From contig CABSDC010000001.1 of NCBI GenBank assembly GCA_902476295.1, forward strand, positions 27,284 through 91,283: a DNA stretch of 64,000 nt. Reading direction: 5' to 3'. The stretch comes from SFTJ01 sp905210415. Its GTDB lineage: Bacteria; Bacteroidota; Bacteroidia; Bacteroidales; Muribaculaceae. Below, piece after piece: positions 27,467-35,376 of the stretch (position 1 is the stretch's first letter; each line of letters starts with the position of its first letter). Made by a program: the position numbers and the translations under genes. The notes under the pieces were generated by a model. The model made no database searches. It was not told the origin of the DNA and saw only the letters and a list, made by a program, of their open reading frames with translations.

Positions 27467-29625
27467 TGAGAAGACTGATTATACATATAAGATATGTTTT
27501 GATTGTGGCAGTGATGATTATTGCCACAGGGTCAGATGTGTATGGTCAGTCGGTGGAATTGAGCAGAAAATTGTATGACATCTACACAGAAGCGATAAAA
27601 AAAGCGAAGTATGATGAAGGTCTTGTATTGTCAGATAGTTTGCGCCGTGAGTCGATTGCAGAGGGATCGCACGACGGAGAGATGCTGTCGTATACAATAC
27701 CGGTGCTAAATGTGCTCAGAAATCGCTTGGGCGCAGACAACCTTGAAAAAGCTATGGCCCCGCTTAAGCAGAAGGCTTTGGAATACAACGAAATGTCGTA
27801 TTACTATTATGCCGTATCTAATATGGTGTATTATCTCTCAAATGAGGGTCTGTATCAATCGGCTATAGAATATATGAAGAAGGAGCGGATGTTTGCCACC
27901 AAGGCTGCCGATCCTTATGGCTTATATGTGGCCTACAACCTATTAGGTCACTTGTGCCAACGCAGATGTGAGTATGTGAAAGCGGTGAATAACTATAAGA
28001 TGGCGTTGGAAATCAACGAAACCAAACATCTCAATTTGGAGGCTGAATCAACACATCGTCAAATATGCGTGTGCTATAGAGAATCCCGAAACTTCAGAGC
28101 TGTTCTTGATTTTACCAACGAGCATTTGCGCAATTGTAAGTATGAAAGTGTAAGGGCTACGTTGTTGACAAACAAGGGCTTTTGCCTATTTGTTCTGGGT
28201 ATGGACAAGGATTTCATTGAAACCTATAAGGAGTGGAAGAAAATCAATCCCTCGGAATTTGCTAATTACAAGGGCTTTGCCATGACGCTTAATATCTTTA
28301 ACGATATTCTTGAAGGTAGAGTGAAGAAGGCCCAAAAGAGCATCAGTGAAATGTCGGAATCATACGATAAAAGAATCATGGAGATTTCCTATTATCAACG
28401 CAATAAGGATTATGTGAAGGAAATGGATTGTTTGCGCAAACTCTATATCTATCAGGTAATGCAGAAAAACGTTGACCTTTCGTTGGATGTGTCAGACTTG
28501 AGTGCGGTGTTTAACCAGCGTCTGCTATTGCTTGATAAGGAACGTGATGACTACAATAATTCGCAACTTGAATTGGCTAACGCGCAATTGTTGCTTAACA
28601 ACACCGAGTTGGAACTTGAACATGCCAAGAATGCTAAGGACATGGCGCAGATGACCTCGGCGCGCAACACGCTCACGCTGAATAATCAGAAATTGTTGTC
28701 GAAACGTCTGAAGGAATCTCTCACTACTCAGCAAATCCAGCGTGAGGCCAATGAACGAGAGATGAGGGCTCATAAGACTATTCTGCTCTCGATACTTATG
28801 TTCTCGATGGTGTTTGGCATAGTGGTGTATCTTTTCTACAGAAAGAGTAAAAGGATGTCGAACAAGCTGAGAATGATTAATGAACAATTTCATCAGACAC
28901 TAAAAGAAATTAGTAAAGCAAAGGATGAGGCATTGGAAGCCGACCGCATGAAAACTAAATTCTTGCGCGACATGAACCATGAGATACGCACTCCGCTAAA
29001 TGCTATAGTTGGATTCTCGCAGGTGCTTGTGGATATGGACAATGTGTTGAGCGACGAGGAGAAAGAAGATGTAATGGCGCGTATTGCTGGCAACTCGCAG
29101 GTGCTTAGTGCGCTGATAAATGATATCCTTGATTTGACATCGATAGAGAGCGGTAGATATGTGATGAAAGAAGAGGATGTTGATGTGAATCTGGCTTGCC
29201 AGATAGCGATGGATTCTATTAGACAAAGGATGAATGGCGCGGTGAGATTGCAGTTTAGAAGCACTGTACCAAATGGCCACGTGATAACATCCGATCAGCA
29301 ACGTATAATTTGCGTGCTTACGAATATGTTGTCGAACTCTGAGAAGAACACCACACATGGCTGTATCACGCTTGAATGCTCGCTTAATATGCACCCTGGT
29401 ATGGTGACATTTGTAGTCAATGACACTGGCGTGGGTGTGCCAAGGCAAATGATGGATGAAATTTTCGAGCGATTTTCAAAGGCTGATACGTTTAAGCAAG
29501 GAACCGGATTGGGCTTGTTTATCTGCAGAACTATTGCTGAGAAACTCGGAGGCGAGATTAATATAGATAAAGGATACACAGGTGGGGCTCGATTCTGGTT
29601 TACCGTTCCAGATCGCCACTCGTGA
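27466..29625 (+). CDS. TPR-containing sensor histidine kinase
   Basis: 719 residues from the ATG that overlaps the previous stop (TGATG); a TTG three bases earlier is not needed. Signal peptide to about VYGQ, then roughly 400 periplasmic residues rich in TPR-like helix pairs (YLSNEGLYQSAIEYMKK, GHLCQRRCEYVKAVNNY), a coiled coil (NSQLELANAQLLLNN), one membrane helix near 440-460 (TILLSILMFSMVFGIVVYLF), then HisKA with NHEIRTPLNAIVGFSQ and HATPase with MLSNSEKNT, DTGVGVP and GTGLGLFICRTI. No receiver domain or response regulator gene is nearby, so the phosphorelay partner is elsewhere. It is a tandem paralogue of the frameshifted kinase upstream. The signal is unknown. Confidence 0.88.
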   Translation: MRRLIIHIRYVLIVAVMIIATGSDVYGQSVELSRKLYDIYTEAIKKAKYDEGLVLSDSLRRESIAEGSHDGEMLSYTIPVLNVLRNRLGADNLEKAMAPLKQKALEYNEMSYYYYAVSNMVYYLSNEGLYQSAIEYMKKERMFATKAADPYGLYVAYNLLGHLCQRRCEYVKAVNNYKMALEINETKHLNLEAESTHRQICVCYRESRNFRAVLDFTNEHLRNCKYESVRATLLTNKGFCLFVLGMDKDFIETYKEWKKINPSEFANYKGFAMTLNIFNDILEGRVKKAQKSISEMSESYDKRIMEISYYQRNKDYVKEMDCLRKLYIYQVMQKNVDLSLDVSDLSAVFNQRLLLLDKERDDYNNSQLELANAQLLLNNTELELEHAKNAKDMAQMTSARNTLTLNNQKLLSKRLKESLTTQQIQREANEREMRAHKTILLSILMFSMVFGIVVYLFYRKSKRMSNKLRMINEQFHQTLKEISKAKDEALEADRMKTKFLRDMNHEIRTPLNAIVGFSQVLVDMDNVLSDEEKEDVMARIAGNSQVLSALINDILDLTSIESGRYVMKEEDVDVNLACQIAMDSIRQRMNGAVRLQFRSTVPNGHVITSDQQRIICVLTNMLSNSEKNTTHGCITLECSLNMHPGMVTFVVNDTGVGVPRQMMDEIFERFSKADTFKQGTGLGLFICRTIAEKLGGEINIDKGYTGGARFWFTVPDRHS

Positions 29626-29648
29626 GAGTCATGAGATATATAGAAATG

Positions 29649-29685
29649 ATATCGGCTGCGTCATAGTGTATGGCGCAGCCGATAT
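29649..29685. terminator. Terminator hairpin between the kinase and DUF3332 genes
   Basis: Perfect 12-base arms ATATCGGCTGCG and CGCAGCCGATAT around a 13-base loop, between two convergent genes. Only weak T-richness follows on the plus strand. Confidence 0.75.
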
Positions 29686-29707
29686 TGGGTTTATGCAATC
29701 GGGGTGA

Positions 29708-30259
29708 TTACTTTGCGTAAGCGAAGTTGCTACCTCTGACTACTTGTTGGTAAGCATATACGCCAGCTTGCGACAATTCGTAAGTTTGGAAGTCGCCAGT
29801 TGGAGTAAGCATCTTAACGTGAGAGTCGTCAACAAAAGTCATAAACTTGTGGCTTTCGCCGTTAGCTTCAACTGACCAAGAGTTGTCGGTAGCATCAAAA
29901 GCGAAGCGAACCTCGGTGTTGTCGTTAAGATTCTTGATAGTGTATCCCTTAGAGTCTTGTTGCACGAGGTAGCGAGCGTCTTTGCCGTCAACCACCTTTG
30001 TGCTGTTGGCTGAAACAGGGTTGCTGCCCGACCAGAATTCAATAGTGTTGATTACCAAAACGTCGGCAATGGCTGAAATTTCATAGACAGGAAGGATCCA
30101 GAATGCCACGAATACCAATTCATTGACAAACTTGCTTCCAATCTGGTTGTTCCAACTAAGCACTTTGTTGGTAAGTGCAAAACTACCGATACATGATGAG
30201 AATGTCATCGAGCATGCCAGTATGATGGCAATAGCAAGTGTAAGCTTTGATTTTTTCAT
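29708..30259 (-). CDS. DUF3332-type lipoprotein
   Basis: 183 residues. Lipoprotein signal with the modified Cys at C23 (MTFSSCIGSF). The next section reads TNKVLSWNNQIGSKFVNELVFVAFWILPVYEISAIADVLV in part, a hydrophobic stretch typical for the DUF3332 family, followed by a beta-rich tail (AYQQVVRGS). The role of the family is not known. It lies 37 bases behind an MltF-like lytic transglycosylase on the same strand and may share its transcript. Confidence 0.75.
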   Translation of the reverse strand: MKKSKLTLAIAIILACSMTFSSCIGSFALTNKVLSWNNQIGSKFVNELVFVAFWILPVYEISAIADVLVINTIEFWSGSNPVSANSTKVVDGKDARYLVQQDSKGYTIKNLNDNTEVRFAFDATDNSWSVEANGESHKFMTFVDDSHVKMLTPTGDFQTYELSQAGVYAYQQVVRGSNFAYAK

Positions 30260-30296
30260 AATTGTTAATTTTTTAGAGTTAATACATTCTTAATAT

Positions 30297-31694
30297 CTAT
30301 TTCTTAATCTTTGAGCAATATAGATTGTAGTAGTGATTTACGTTGTTGACATAACTCACCGTTTGTCTGCCTCGGAAGTAACCGCTGTGGCAGATGCTGT
30401 CGTTGTAGTAGACGGGGTTGGATTTGAGCAACAGCGCCTCGGCTACGTTGCCATTCCACACGTGTGGGTTCTTGCCATATTTTCGTGCGAGCGCTATGGC
30501 ATCGAGGATATGGCCAATGCCGGCATTGTATGATGCCCAAACGAATTTTTGACGTTCGTGGCTATTGGGCACTTTGCGCTTGAGCATGGCGTCGAGGTGA
30601 GCAATGCTTTTAGCAGCGGTGGCAATGTTTTTGTCGGGGTCTTCGATTTGATTGATGGGAAGTCCGTAAGCCCGTGCTGTGCGAGGCATGAGTTGCATAA
30701 TGCCTCTTGCACCAGCCCATGACACTACTGTGGGGTTGAATTGCGATTCCACCCAGCCAATAGCCGCAAGCATGCGCCAATCGAGAGCATTGGCTTTTGC
30801 GTGCGATTTAAATAGGGCATCGTAGTGCGAGATAATGCCATGTTGGATAGACGCAATCACCTTTGAGTCGTTGACGGAAGACATTGAGAATCCAGTCTTG
30901 CTCATTTCGAAGTAGCGACGTAGCATTTCCTTATCAGCGAAACCGGTCTCAGCCGATTCGCTCCAACTGTTGATGCTGTCGGCAAGCGCAGTGTTGCCAT
31001 TGCTCACAGCCCATGAGGCGCGTTGGCGGAAGCTCACTTGCAGACTGATGTCGATGTTGTTGTAATAGGTGTGATTGAGTTGGGCGATGTCGCTATTCAC
31101 CACGGTAAGAGGAATCTTGCCTGTAGCCACTTTCTCGATTAGGTCTTCGGCAGAGATAGTGTCTTCGTTGATTGTGTGAATGCGTATGCCGCCACCGATC
31201 TCCTCGTCGAGATTGCGTATGCGAGCCTCGTATTTTGAGTCTTTCTCAACATACACATCCTTGCCGATGAGCTGAATCACATTGTTGATAATGGAGTCGC
31301 TCTTAGGCTGCACAAGCACTTGGTAGGTGATGTTTTCGCTACCGCAATTGAGCACTTGGCGTTTGTATTCGTTGGTGATAGGTACTTCGTAGGCAATCAC
31401 ATCGATGGCACCGCTATTGAGTTGCTCAATGAGCGACTGCAGGTTGCTGCCAATCACAAACTTGGTGTGCAGATGGTGAGCGCGAGCGAAACTGCATATA
31501 CGGTCGTATTCATATCCCATTGTGTCGCCACGAAAGAGGAAAAATGATGTTGGGCTGTAGAGAGTACCCACAACGAGTGTATCGGGAAGTGCGCCATCGT
31601 TGGCGCTATCCCGATTGGCAGAATGATTTGAGCAGGAAACTGCACAAAGCAATGCCGTCGTTGCTAATATTAGGCTCCACAGAGTTTTGTGCAT
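30297..31694 (-). CDS. mltF: MltF-like membrane-bound lytic transglycosylase
   Basis: 465 residues. Lipobox with C21 (LLCAVSC-SNHS). Residues about 38-280 form a solute-binding-protein-like domain (family 3 type; LVVGTLYSPTSFF, GAIDVIAYEVPITNEYK), and residues about 300-440 an SLT goose-lysozyme-like domain with the catalytic Glu in AIGWVESQFNP, then SWAGARGIMQLMP and ASYNAGIGHI. MltF-type enzymes cleave glycan strands of peptidoglycan at the outer membrane, with the first domain acting as a muropeptide-sensing allosteric module. It lies 26 bases behind purM in a mixed-function operon. Confidence 0.9.
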   Translation of the reverse strand: MHKTLWSLILATTALLCAVSCSNHSANRDSANDGALPDTLVVGTLYSPTSFFLFRGDTMGYEYDRICSFARAHHLHTKFVIGSNLQSLIEQLNSGAIDVIAYEVPITNEYKRQVLNCGSENITYQVLVQPKSDSIINNVIQLIGKDVYVEKDSKYEARIRNLDEEIGGGIRIHTINEDTISAEDLIEKVATGKIPLTVVNSDIAQLNHTYYNNIDISLQVSFRQRASWAVSNGNTALADSINSWSESAETGFADKEMLRRYFEMSKTGFSMSSVNDSKVIASIQHGIISHYDALFKSHAKANALDWRMLAAIGWVESQFNPTVVSWAGARGIMQLMPRTARAYGLPINQIEDPDKNIATAAKSIAHLDAMLKRKVPNSHERQKFVWASYNAGIGHILDAIALARKYGKNPHVWNGNVAEALLLKSNPVYYNDSICHSGYFRGRQTVSYVNNVNHYYNLYCSKIKK

Positions 31695-31720
31695 AGGCAG
31701 TGGTGTGTGTGAATGAATCT

Positions 31721-32890
31721 TTATTCGTATTCAAATGTGCCGAATTCCGACTTGATGGTCAAGTGGTTTTGTGGCGCATCTTCTACGCGACCAATGATTT
31801 GGGCGTCGATATTGAATGATTTAGCGATTTCAATTACTTCTTGAGCCTTTTCAGGACGTAGGTAAACCTCTAAGCGGTGGCCCATGTTGAACACTTTATA
31901 CATTTCCTTCCAGTCGGTGCCCGATTGGTCGTGAATGAGCTTGAACAATGGAGGCACAGGGAACAGGTTGTCCTTGATGACGTGCTTGTTGGTCACGAAG
32001 TGCATAATCTTGGTTTGAGCACCACCAGAGCAGTGCACCATACCATGTATGTCTTGGCGCATAGCGTCGAGTAAGCGCTTAACGAATGGGGCATAGGTGC
32101 GAGTAGGTGAGAGCACCAATTTGCCAGCATCAATGTCAATACCTTCCACAGCATCGGTGAGTTTCACGTTGCCAGAATATACGAGTTCGTCTGGCACGTG
32201 AGGATCGAAGCTTTCAGGATATTTTGTTGCGAGATATTTTGCAAACACGTCGTGGCGTGCAGATGTCAAGCCGTTGCTGCCCATACCGCCGTTGTATGAC
32301 TTTTCGTAGGTGGCTTGTCCGCAAGAAGAAAGGGCTACGATAACGTCGCCGCCAGCAATGTTGGCGTTGTTGATAACGTCGCTGCGCTTCATACGGCATG
32401 TGACAGTGCTATCCACGATGATGGTGCGAACAAGGTCGCCAACGTCGGCTGTTTCACCACCGGTAGAAACGATGTTCACGCCAAGTTCTTTCAATTCGTC
32501 GATCAGTTCTTGTGTACCGTTGATGATGGCGGCAATCACTTCGCCAGGGATAAGATTCTTGTTACGGCCAATGGTAGACGAAAGTAGGATGTTGTCGGTG
32601 GCTCCCACGCATAGCAAATCATCGATGTTCATAATCAGTGAATCTTGAGCGATGCCTTTCCATACGCTCATATCGCCAGTCTCTTTCCAATAGATGTAGG
32701 CAAGAGAAGACTTAGTGCCAGCACCGTCGGCGTGCATGATGTTGCAATACTCAGGGTCTCCGCCAATCACGTCGGGGATGATTTTGCAGAATGCTTTTGG
32801 ATAAAGACCTTTGTCGATGTTCTTAATAGCGTTGTGTACGTCTTCTTTTGATGCTGATACGCCACGCATATCGTACCTTTGATTGCTCAT
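31721..32890 (-). CDS. purM: Phosphoribosylformylglycinamidine cyclo-ligase (AIR synthase)
   Basis: 389 residues of the PurM/AIR-synthase ATP-binding fold, fifth step of purine synthesis: FGAM plus ATP to AIR. N-terminal signatures: YDMRGVSASKEDVH, IMHADGAGTKSSLAYIYW and DSLIMNIDDLLCVGA; GGETADVGDLV forms part of the nucleotide site; the C-terminal domain has VHCSGGAQTKIMHF and FNMGHRLEVYLRPE. It is longer than E. coli PurM (about 345), as seen in Bacteroidetes. It is flanked by cdsA (30 bases upstream) and mltF (26 downstream). A PurM-like paralogue of other function is possible but less likely. Confidence 0.88.
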   Translation of the reverse strand: MSNQRYDMRGVSASKEDVHNAIKNIDKGLYPKAFCKIIPDVIGGDPEYCNIMHADGAGTKSSLAYIYWKETGDMSVWKGIAQDSLIMNIDDLLCVGATDNILLSSTIGRNKNLIPGEVIAAIINGTQELIDELKELGVNIVSTGGETADVGDLVRTIIVDSTVTCRMKRSDVINNANIAGGDVIVALSSCGQATYEKSYNGGMGSNGLTSARHDVFAKYLATKYPESFDPHVPDELVYSGNVKLTDAVEGIDIDAGKLVLSPTRTYAPFVKRLLDAMRQDIHGMVHCSGGAQTKIMHFVTNKHVIKDNLFPVPPLFKLIHDQSGTDWKEMYKVFNMGHRLEVYLRPEKAQEVIEIAKSFNIDAQIIGRVEDAPQNHLTIKSEFGTFEYE

Positions 32891-32920
32891 AGATGGAATG
32901 CTTTAATATTATAGTTTTGT

Positions 32921-33730
32921 TTAGATTAATCGTAAAATAAGGAGATAGACCAAGATGGCAGGGGTGACAAGAAGGAGGCTATCGATGCGGTCGAGTATGC
33001 CACCGTGTCCGGGCATGATATTGCCGGAATCTTTCACGCCGATAGTGCGCTTGATGAGGCTTTCCACCAAATCGCCCCAAGTGGCGAATGCCGAAGCGAT
33101 GGCTCCGAACAAAGCCCATTGCAGCCAATTGTCATAGTTCATCACATAGTTGATGGCGATACCGCACAGGATGCAGAAAACAAATCCGCCGAAAAATCCT
33201 TCCCATGATTTCTTTGGGGAAATACGAGGGAACATGCGGTGCTTGCCAATGGTGCAGCCCACAAGGAACGCGCCAGTGTCGTTGATCCAAATCATGGCAA
33301 ACATAAACAATGCCAGATAGGGGAGAAACGAGTATATCACTGAAAGCATTGCCAATGGCACTGCCACATACATCACATTGAAAAACGAATATGCCCATGA
33401 TTTGATAGGCGATTCTTCTTTAAGGTAAAGTCCTGCCACCAAGCGGGCAATCACGCATGAGGTGATGGAAATTGCCACTGGTGCGATGTCGATATTGTCG
33501 TTGGTGATGGCAAAAGTGCCCAAGAATACCGCTAAACCTAATAGCATATCGATAACCTGTGCTATAGGTTGGCGCTTACCAGTTGCTGTGAGATTATTGA
33601 ATTCGCCCATTCCCACGAGAAGCAGAATTGCAAAGAATGCAGCGAAAGTGTATTTGCTGATAAGGATAGAGGCTATGATAAGAGCCACATATACAGCACC
33701 TGAGAGTGTTCTTGTGATAAAATTCTTCAC
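32921..33730 (-). CDS. cdsA: Phosphatidate cytidylyltransferase
   Basis: 269 residues, about eight hydrophobic helices, GTG start. The enzyme makes CDP-diacylglycerol from phosphatidate and CTP in the inner membrane. The signature appears in full: SPKKSWEGFFGG, then GDLVESLIKRTIGVKDSG and MPGHGGILDRIDSLL, which holds the metal-binding Asp residues. A TATTTTTG box on the minus strand (33761-33768) lies 31 bases ahead of the start. It probably heads the operon cdsA-purM-mltF-DUF3332. Confidence 0.94.
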   Translation of the reverse strand: MKNFITRTLSGAVYVALIIASILISKYTFAAFFAILLLVGMGEFNNLTATGKRQPIAQVIDMLLGLAVFLGTFAITNDNIDIAPVAISITSCVIARLVAGLYLKEESPIKSWAYSFFNVMYVAVPLAMLSVIYSFLPYLALFMFAMIWINDTGAFLVGCTIGKHRMFPRISPKKSWEGFFGGFVFCILCGIAINYVMNYDNWLQWALFGAIASAFATWGDLVESLIKRTIGVKDSGNIMPGHGGILDRIDSLLLVTPAILVYLLILRLI

Positions 33731-33760
33731 TTGCTTAGTTGTTGAGATTATTTATTTCTA

Positions 33761-33768
33761 CAAAAATA
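33761..33768 (-). promoter_or_regulatory. Candidate -7 box of the cdsA operon
   Basis: Reads TATTTTTG on the minus strand, matching TAnnTTTG, 30 bases upstream of the cdsA start. No clear -33 TTTG. Confidence 0.4.
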
Positions 33769-33869
33769 GTGAATTTTTCGTGACGGAGCAATGCTTACCA
33801 CATATTAATAACACGGCAAAGCTGCAATAATGTGCGGGAAGTCGGCTCTGAAGCAATTGCGTAATAGTG

Positions 33870-35195
33870 CTATCGTGCTTTTATGGTGTGTTCATCTGCA
33901 ATGGTGCCGTTGTGAAGATTGTGGACTCGGATGATAAGATTTTTGCCTTCAACCAATCCTTCAATCACTGTTGGAAAATGCTTTTCGGAGTCAAGTTTTG
34001 GGCCACCTCCAACGATTTGAGCCCACTTTCTATTATTGTCAGGAGCATTGAAGTGATATCGATGCTGGTGTGCGCACACAATAAGTTGGCAGCCGGCTTT
34101 CTGTAGCAGCGGTGTCCATAATTTAGCACAAGTGCGTTGCCACATAGCAAAGTTGTGCGTGTATGCAGGGTCGGTGTCGGCAGGAGCAACATCGCCCGGA
34201 TTGTATTTCGGGTTGGCCTCAAAAAGCGGGATGTGGCAGAACGCAACCAAAAATGGGGCGTTTGCAATTTCTTTGCGTTTAAGAGCATCGCGCAGCCATT
34301 CCACTTGTGCCTCACGATAGGGTTGGCTTGCGAAAAGACCTGCGAATAAGGGGTTGGTGTCTTGCTTGTCTTCTCCGGTGTCGAGACCGATGAGAGCAAT
34401 ATCGCCCAATCTAACCGCGAAATTCCTGCCCAAATCCCAGTCGCGGCTAAGGCGTTCTTCAGGTTGTCGATACATCCACACGCGTTCGAGGTGGCGATTA
34501 GCCAAACCTCTAAGATCGTGATTGCCTGGACAAAACAGGTATGGTGTGTCGGCGGCATAAGTCGTTTCGTTGATTTCTGGTTTTAGGAAGATGCGTTTCT
34601 GTGCATCAACGGTTTCCTCGGTATTGCAGGCATCGCCGTTCCATATTACGCACGACGGTGTAATGGCGCTGATTTTTTGAATGGCTTTGCTAAATGTATT
34701 CCAATGGGCGTGAGTGTCGTTGATTACGCAAAAGTGAGATGATGTTTTTTTGCCAGCAGTGGTGAAAGAGTGAATTTCGCTCTCTGTGACATGGTCGGCA
34801 ATTTTCATGTTGTAGCCACCGCCATAGTTGATTCTGTCGGCGCCAATGCGATAATAATATTTTGTGGATGGTTTTAAACCGGTTAGGCGAATTTGAATAA
34901 TGTCTTTGTCCATTCCGGTTGTGCGAAATCCGCCACATTTCACGAGTTTTGCGTCAGATAAATCGGGACGTTCTCCGTATTCCACAAAACCGTTTGCCAT
35001 GTCAGTAACGCTGAATGTGATTCCAATGCTTGTTTCTGCAAAGTTTTGTAGCATTGGGGCGCTGTCAATTAGTTTTCCGCTTTTCGCTTTTGTTAGTCCG
35101 TTGGCGAAGGTAGCAGCCGAAGCCTCGGCATATGGTGCGATTGCTAAAGCTGCAGCAGCTAAAGCCGTGTCTTTAATAAAGTCTCTTCTGTCCAT
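33870..35195 (-). CDS. Purple-acid-phosphatase-like metallophosphoesterase, Tat-type signal
   Basis: 441 residues. The N-terminus MDRRDFIKDTALAAAALAI has the twin-Arg pattern of a Tat signal. Residues about 45-145 look like a fibronectin-III-type domain that precedes the catalytic part in purple acid phosphatases (ITFSVTD, GLKPSTKYYYRIG). The calcineurin-like motifs are complete: INDTHAHW, WNGDACN, CPGNHDLRG, AFCHIPLFE and CAHQHRYHF. The substrate is unknown; a periplasmic phosphomonoesterase or diesterase is likely. It has its own consensus promoter (35220-35251, minus). Confidence 0.88.
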   Translation of the reverse strand: MDRRDFIKDTALAAAALAIAPYAEASAATFANGLTKAKSGKLIDSAPMLQNFAETSIGITFSVTDMANGFVEYGERPDLSDAKLVKCGGFRTTGMDKDIIQIRLTGLKPSTKYYYRIGADRINYGGGYNMKIADHVTESEIHSFTTAGKKTSSHFCVINDTHAHWNTFSKAIQKISAITPSCVIWNGDACNTEETVDAQKRIFLKPEINETTYAADTPYLFCPGNHDLRGLANRHLERVWMYRQPEERLSRDWDLGRNFAVRLGDIALIGLDTGEDKQDTNPLFAGLFASQPYREAQVEWLRDALKRKEIANAPFLVAFCHIPLFEANPKYNPGDVAPADTDPAYTHNFAMWQRTCAKLWTPLLQKAGCQLIVCAHQHRYHFNAPDNNRKWAQIVGGGPKLDSEKHFPTVIEGLVEGKNLIIRVHNLHNGTIADEHTIKAR

Positions 35196-35219
35196 ATTGT
35201 AGTGATACTATTATACCAC

Positions 35220-35251
35220 CAAAGTTAAGGAAAAAACGTTGCCGATGCAAA
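35220..35251 (-). promoter_or_regulatory. Complete promoter of the metallophosphoesterase gene
   Basis: On the minus strand TTTG (35248-35251), 20 bases, then TAACTTTG (35220-35227), an exact Bacteroidetes -33/-7 pair, 25 bases before the ATG at 35195. Confidence 0.75.
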
Positions 35252-35300
35252 GAATTTCAGTTGCAATCAGTCGACACATTCGTGGGCGCAAAAAAAGCAA

Positions 35301-35330
35301 AAGGAGAAAAGCCAAGAGGCTAATCTCCTT
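35301..35330 (-). terminator. Rho-independent terminator of htpG
   Basis: AAGGAGA pairs with TCTCCTT and AGCC with GGCT around loop AAGA; on the minus strand the hairpin is followed by TTTTGCTTTTTTT. It lies 46 bases behind the htpG stop. Confidence 0.85.
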
Positions 35331-35376
35331 GTGGGGTATTATTTCGTCTTAGAAATAATCTTTTGTAGAAGGGTGG

